64,000 bases of DNA from Streptomyces sp. Alt3 (GTDB lineage: Bacteria; Actinomycetota; Actinomycetes; Streptomycetales; Streptomycetaceae). A program made the position numbers and the translations under genes. Location of the stretch: assembly GCF_030719215.1 (NCBI RefSeq), contig NZ_CP120983.1, positions 1,922,001 through 1,986,000 of the forward strand. Direction: 5' to 3'. Under the pieces are notes generated by a model that had not been told where the DNA came from, made no database searches, and saw only the letters and a program-made list of their open reading frames with translations. How positions within the stretch are numbered: the stretch's first letter is position 1; every line of letters starts with the position of its first letter. Shown here piece after piece: positions 60,714 to 64,000 of the stretch.

Positions 60714-61967
60714 TCAGTCGGACGTCGTTCCGGCCGCTCCCGCCGGGCGCCACCCCCGGGCGCGGGCCCGGGACAGGGCGAAACCGGCCCAGAGGACGGC
60801 GAGGACGGCCGCTGAGCCGAGCAGGACGAAGAGGGTGGCCCGGCCGGTGGCGCGGTCCGTCGCGGCGGTGTCGCGGACGGTCACGGGTTCCGCTCCGGCC
60901 TTGTCCCCGGGCCCGTCGGACCCGGCAGGCTCACCGAGGACGGAGGTGACGGCGGCGTAGGCGTCCAGCTGGGGGATGTCGGCGGGGTAGGCGGTGGCCG
61001 TCAGACGGCGGACGACGTCCTCGGGCGAGTCGTCGGGGTGGGCGGCGCGGACGGCCGCGACGGCTCCCGCGGCGTAGGCGGTGGCCACCGGGACGCCGCC
61101 GCCGAGGTAGTGGCCCGTGCCCCGCGGGCCGCCGGAGACCACCCCGGCCCCCGGGGCGGCCAGATCGACGCCGTAGGTGGGCAGGGAGCCGTCCGGACGG
61201 ACGCCGCCGGGAAGCATGTCGGCGACCGAGAGGACGCCGGGCTCCCCGGCCGGCCAGTACGTGCGGGCCGGGATCTCGTCGGACCCGCCCCGGGACGGCG
61301 GGTCAGGGGCGGCCGCCGCGACCACGACGGCGCCCGAACGGCGGGCCTCCGCGACCGCGCTGCTCAGCGCCGCGTCCTGCCGCGGCAGAGCCACCGCCAC
61401 CGCGATCACTTCGGCACGGGCCCCGGTCGCCGCACGCAGCGCGTCCACCACCAGGTCCGCGCTCGCCTTGCCACGTCGGTCGGTGCCGCGCAGGGCCAGG
61501 ATCTTCGCCTCCGGTGACACCCCGGCCAGCCGAGGGCTGTCCCCACCGGTCCCGGCGATCAGGCCGGCCAGGAACGTGCCGCTTCCGACGCAGTCGTCGG
61601 CGGCCTCACCGTCGGCGGTGACCCGGCCCTTGAGACCGGCCGCGCCGGGGGCGACACCGGTGCCGATCAGCGCGACGGTCACCCCGGCACCCGTGCTGTG
61701 CTGGTGCAGCCGGTCCAGGTCGAGGCGCTGGCGCGACCAGTCCTGCTTCTTCGCCGTCTCACGGGAGGCCGGGGTGCAGACCACCTCGTCGGCCTCGGGG
61801 TCGAGAGCGGAGGGCATGCCGGGAAGTTCCTGGCCCTTCTTCCCGTCGGCCGCGGGGACGCGCGAAGGGGGTGCGGCCTGCGCCGGAAGGGCGGTGGGCA
61901 GCAGCAGGGCGGCGGCGAGGCCGGCCCCGGACAGCAGGCGGGCCGCCCCGTTCCCCGGAGGCTTCAT
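60714..61967 (-). CDS. mycP: Mycosin-like subtilase (MycP family) lacking the catalytic triad
   Basis: The 417-residue protein has a signal peptide ([20 protein letters not shown], cleavage after AQA near 31), the mycosin opening [23 protein letters not shown], a subtilase domain and a C-terminal transmembrane helix at about 378-398 followed by basic residues. All triad positions are changed: ALIGTGV has Gly102 where VIDTGV has Asp; [10 protein letters not shown] has Ser129 where HGTxVAG has His; [11 protein letters not shown] has Pro293 where GTSxAxPxVAG has Ser. The oxyanion Asn is also missing. It is coupled to eccA by an ATGA overlap. Known mycosins stabilise the ESX complex independently of proteolysis, which this protein could still do. 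Confidence 0.9.
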   Translation of the reverse strand: MKPPGNGAARLLSGAGLAAALLLPTALPAQAAPPSRVPAADGKKGQELPGMPSALDPEADEVVCTPASRETAKKQDWSRQRLDLDRLHQHSTGAGVTVALIGTGVAPGAAGLKGRVTADGEAADDCVGSGTFLAGLIAGTGGDSPRLAGVSPEAKILALRGTDRRGKASADLVVDALRAATGARAEVIAVAVALPRQDAALSSAVAEARRSGAVVVAAAAPDPPSRGGSDEIPARTYWPAGEPGVLSVADMLPGGVRPDGSLPTYGVDLAAPGAGVVSGGPRGTGHYLGGGVPVATAYAAGAVAAVRAAHPDDSPEDVVRRLTATAYPADIPQLDAYAAVTSVLGEPAGSDGPGDKAGAEPVTVRDTAATDRATGRATLFVLLGSAAVLAVLWAGFALSRARARGWRPAGAAGTTSD

Positions 61968-64000
61968 CGGGGTGCCACCTTCGGGGCAACGGCGGTGACG
62001 TCGGCGGGGAGGAGTACACGCAGGTCGTCCAGGGTGGGCGCGGCCAGCGAACTGAGCCGGCCCGCCTGACGGGTGACCATGGACTCGACCACCTGGCGGG
62101 CCAGCCGGGCGTTTCCGAAGGAACGGTCCCGCGGTATCGCGTCGAAGTACTCCTTGAGCAGGGGACCGGTGCCGGGCCCGCACTCGTAGCCCATGTTCGA
62201 AGCCTGGGTCCGCACGATCGTGACCAGTTCCTCGGAGGAGTAGTCGGCGAACGCGATCCGTCGCGGGAAGCGGGAGGAGAGGCCCGGGTTGGAGCCGAGG
62301 AAGCGTTCCATCTCGTCGGTGTAGCCGGCGACGATGACCACCACCTCGTCGCGGTGGTCCTCCATCAGCTTCAGCAGGGTGTCCACGGCCTCCTGGCCGA
62401 AGTCGGCGCCGCCGCCGCGCGGGGTGAGGGTGTACGCCTCGTCGATGAACAGGACACCGCCACGGGCCCGTTCGAAGACCTCGCGGGTGAGCTGCGCGGT
62501 GTGGCCGATGTAGCGGCCGACCAGATCGGCGCGGGCCGCCTCGACCAGCTGGCCCCGGTCGAGCACTCCGAGCTGGGTCAGGACCTCCCCGTAGAGGCGG
62601 GCGACGGTTGTCTTGCCGGTACCCGGAGGGCCCGTGAACACCAGGTGGTTGCTGAGCGAGGGTACCGGCAGCCCGGCAGCCGCACGGTGGCGGGCCGTGG
62701 TGATGAGGTTGACCAGGTCGGCGACCTCGCGCTTCACCTCGGCGAGGCCGATCATGTCGCCGAGACGGGTCAGCGGGTCGTCGTCCGGAACGGCGGTGCC
62801 GGTGGCCGCCGACGCGGCGGTGGCGGAGACGTCTTCCGGCAGCAGGAGCCGCAGATCGTGCTCACTGACCTGCTGCTGCTCGGCGAGCCGGACCGCCTGT
62901 CTGTCCACCATCTCCTCGAACACCCCTCGTGCGGCACGGCCGTTGCCGAAGCCGGCGTCCCGTGGCATCGCCTCGAAGTGCGCGGCCAGAGCGGCGGCGG
63001 TGCCCTCGCCCAGCTCGTACTGGTGCTGGGTGCACATGCTCTCCATGATCGCGACCAGGTCGGGCACGGAGTAGTTCTCGAATTCGACGGTCCTCGAGAA
63101 ACGGGAGGCCAGACCCGGGTTGGAGGCGAGGAAGGAGTCCATCTCGCGGGAATAGCCGGCCGCGACCACCACCACGTCGTCGCGGTGGTCCTCCATCAGC
63201 TTCAGCAGGGTGTCCACGGCCTCACGGCCGAAGTCGGCGCCACCGTTGCCGCTGTCGGAGGCGAGCGTGTACGCCTCGTCGACGAACAGGACGCCGCCGA
63301 GGGCCCGCTGGAAGGTCTCCGTGGTCTTGATCGCGGTACCGCCGACGACCTGGGCGACGAGGTCGGCGCGCGAGACCTCCACCAGGTGCCCGCTGCGCAG
63401 CGAGCCCAGCTCGGCCAGGATCGCACCGAAGAGGCGGGCGACGGTCGTCTTTCCGGTGCCGGGCGGACCGGCGAAGATGAGATGTCTGCTCATCGGCGGC
63501 GCCGACATGCCCAGTTGTTCACGGCGCTGGGCGAGCTGGGTGAGGTTGACCAGGGTCCGCACCTGCTGCTTGACGTTCTCCAGTCCGATCAGCGCGTTGA
63601 GGGCGCCGAGCGGGCCGTCCGCACGGTCCGGCGCGGGCGCGTCCGCGGCGCCGGAGCCGGCCGGGTCGGTGTTCTCGGCGCTGCCGGTGCCCCAGGCGTC
63701 CCGTTTGCCGTTGCTCACGCTGTTCAGGTTGTCCACCGCGAGACGTTCGCCGGGCACGGTCTGCACCAGACCGCCGCCCTCGTTCTCCCGTGCGTGGCAG
63801 TTGACGAGCGAGACCGGCGCGGTGGACTCCACCCGGAAGCCGTCCTGGGATCCGCCGGTGGCCTCACATCCGCTGAGCGAGGCGAGCGCGCCCTCACGGA
63901 TCAGGTAGCCATGCCCCTTGGGGGCGTGCGCGGCGGTGCGGTTGGCCGTCAGTTCGCCGCCCGCGGCGACCACGACGGCCTCCTCGCCGGCTGTCTCGAC
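61964..64000 (-). CDS. eccA: EccA-like protein: beta-helix repeat region plus two AAA (CbbX-type) domains, 5' end outside
   Basis: The frame is open to the right edge, so the N-terminus lies beyond the window. The first visible part looks like a right-handed beta-helix ([37 protein letters not shown]). Two AAA modules follow, each with Walker [14 protein letters not shown], Walker [11 protein letters not shown] and [10 protein letters not shown], and [15 protein letters not shown], typical of CbbX/EccA. EccA ATPases are cytosolic chaperone-like components of ESX loci; here the beta-helix fusion is the common Streptomyces form. The stop overlaps the mycP start (ATGA). Confidence 0.88.
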   Translation of the reverse strand, partial: VETAGEEAVVVAAGGELTANRTAAHAPKGHGYLIREGALASLSGCEATGGSQDGFRVESTAPVSLVNCHARENEGGGLVQTVPGERLAVDNLNSVSNGKRDAWGTGSAENTDPAGSGAADAPAPDRADGPLGALNALIGLENVKQQVRTLVNLTQLAQRREQLGMSAPPMSRHLIFAGPPGTGKTTVARLFGAILAELGSLRSGHLVEVSRADLVAQVVGGTAIKTTETFQRALGGVLFVDEAYTLASDSGNGGADFGREAVDTLLKLMEDHRDDVVVVAAGYSREMDSFLASNPGLASRFSRTVEFENYSVPDLVAIMESMCTQHQYELGEGTAAALAAHFEAMPRDAGFGNGRAARGVFEEMVDRQAVRLAEQQQVSEHDLRLLLPEDVSATAASAATGTAVPDDDPLTRLGDMIGLAEVKREVADLVNLITTARHRAAAGLPVPSLSNHLVFTGPPGTGKTTVARLYGEVLTQLGVLDRGQLVEAARADLVGRYIGHTAQLTREVFERARGGVLFIDEAYTLTPRGGGADFGQEAVDTLLKLMEDHRDEVVVIVAGYTDEMERFLGSNPGLSSRFPRRIAFADYSSEELVTIVRTQASNMGYECGPGTGPLLKEYFDAIPRDRSFGNARLARQVVESMVTRQAGRLSSLAAPTLDDLRVLLPADVTAVAPKVAPR

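Noticed and set aside
1..64000. tRNA, rRNA or riboswitch genes
   Set aside because: I saw no cloverleaf-like segments, conserved rRNA stretches or known riboswitch motifs on either strand. A covariance-model scan could still find small RNAs.

Overview
The window is chromosomal DNA from a high-GC actinomycete, almost certainly a Streptomyces. The GC content is about 72 %, codons end overwhelmingly in G or C, and the gene families (secreted Tat/Sec lipase, spore-photoproduct-lyase-like radical SAM protein, FeS photolyase, actinobacterial type VII secretion) all fit. Everything below comes from reading the sequence; no database search was run.

Layout. Positions 1-10.1 kb hold ordinary housekeeping and accessory genes: the end of a VWA-domain gene (+), then on the minus strand a hydantoin/allantoin-type racemase with an NCS1 permease, a stand-alone TOPRIM protein, a VOC protein, a light-linked DNA-repair pair (SPL-like radical SAM protein and FeS photolyase), and a TetR regulator. 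A secreted lipase follows on the plus strand.

From 10.3 kb to the right edge the window is one type VII (ESX) secretion locus. Reading the minus strand from the right: eccA (cut by the edge), a mycosin that lacks all three catalytic residues, eccD, eccB, two WXG100-type proteins, a small helical protein, a 1275-residue WXG-motif protein with coiled-coil and repeat regions, a YbaB-like protein, a small WPG-motif protein, one gigantic effector gene, and two SseB-type proteins. eccC lies on the plus strand, divergent from eccD and convergent with mycP. A perfect 21-bp hairpin separates eccC from mycP.

The centrepiece is the effector gene at 46262-11502. It is 34,761 nt, about 11,586 residues once two single-base frame breaks (near 32.07 kb and 20.25 kb) are bridged; the two breaks cancel. 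The deduced protein starts with a WXG-like export region and carries several catalytic-looking modules: two adjacent edema-factor/CyaA-type nucleotidyl cyclase domains encoded by an apparently identical 677-bp tandem repeat of low GC, an OTU cysteine protease followed by two decayed OTU-like copies, an HELAH metalloprotease motif, four caspase-like His...Cys modules with constant 46-47 residue spacing, a large duplicated module of unknown function, and a C-terminal scabin/pierisin-type ADP-ribosyltransferase. Cyclase and OTU modules normally act in eukaryotic cells, so the best inference is a secreted multi-warhead toxin aimed at eukaryotes (amoebae, fungi, insects or plants), with possible self-processing. 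The upstream small helical proteins are candidate export partners, and the downstream SseB-type proteins are candidate immunity or accessory proteins.

A third single-base frame break interrupts eccD inside a 16-bp perfect palindrome. Whether the three breaks are sequencing errors or real decides whether this locus is functional.
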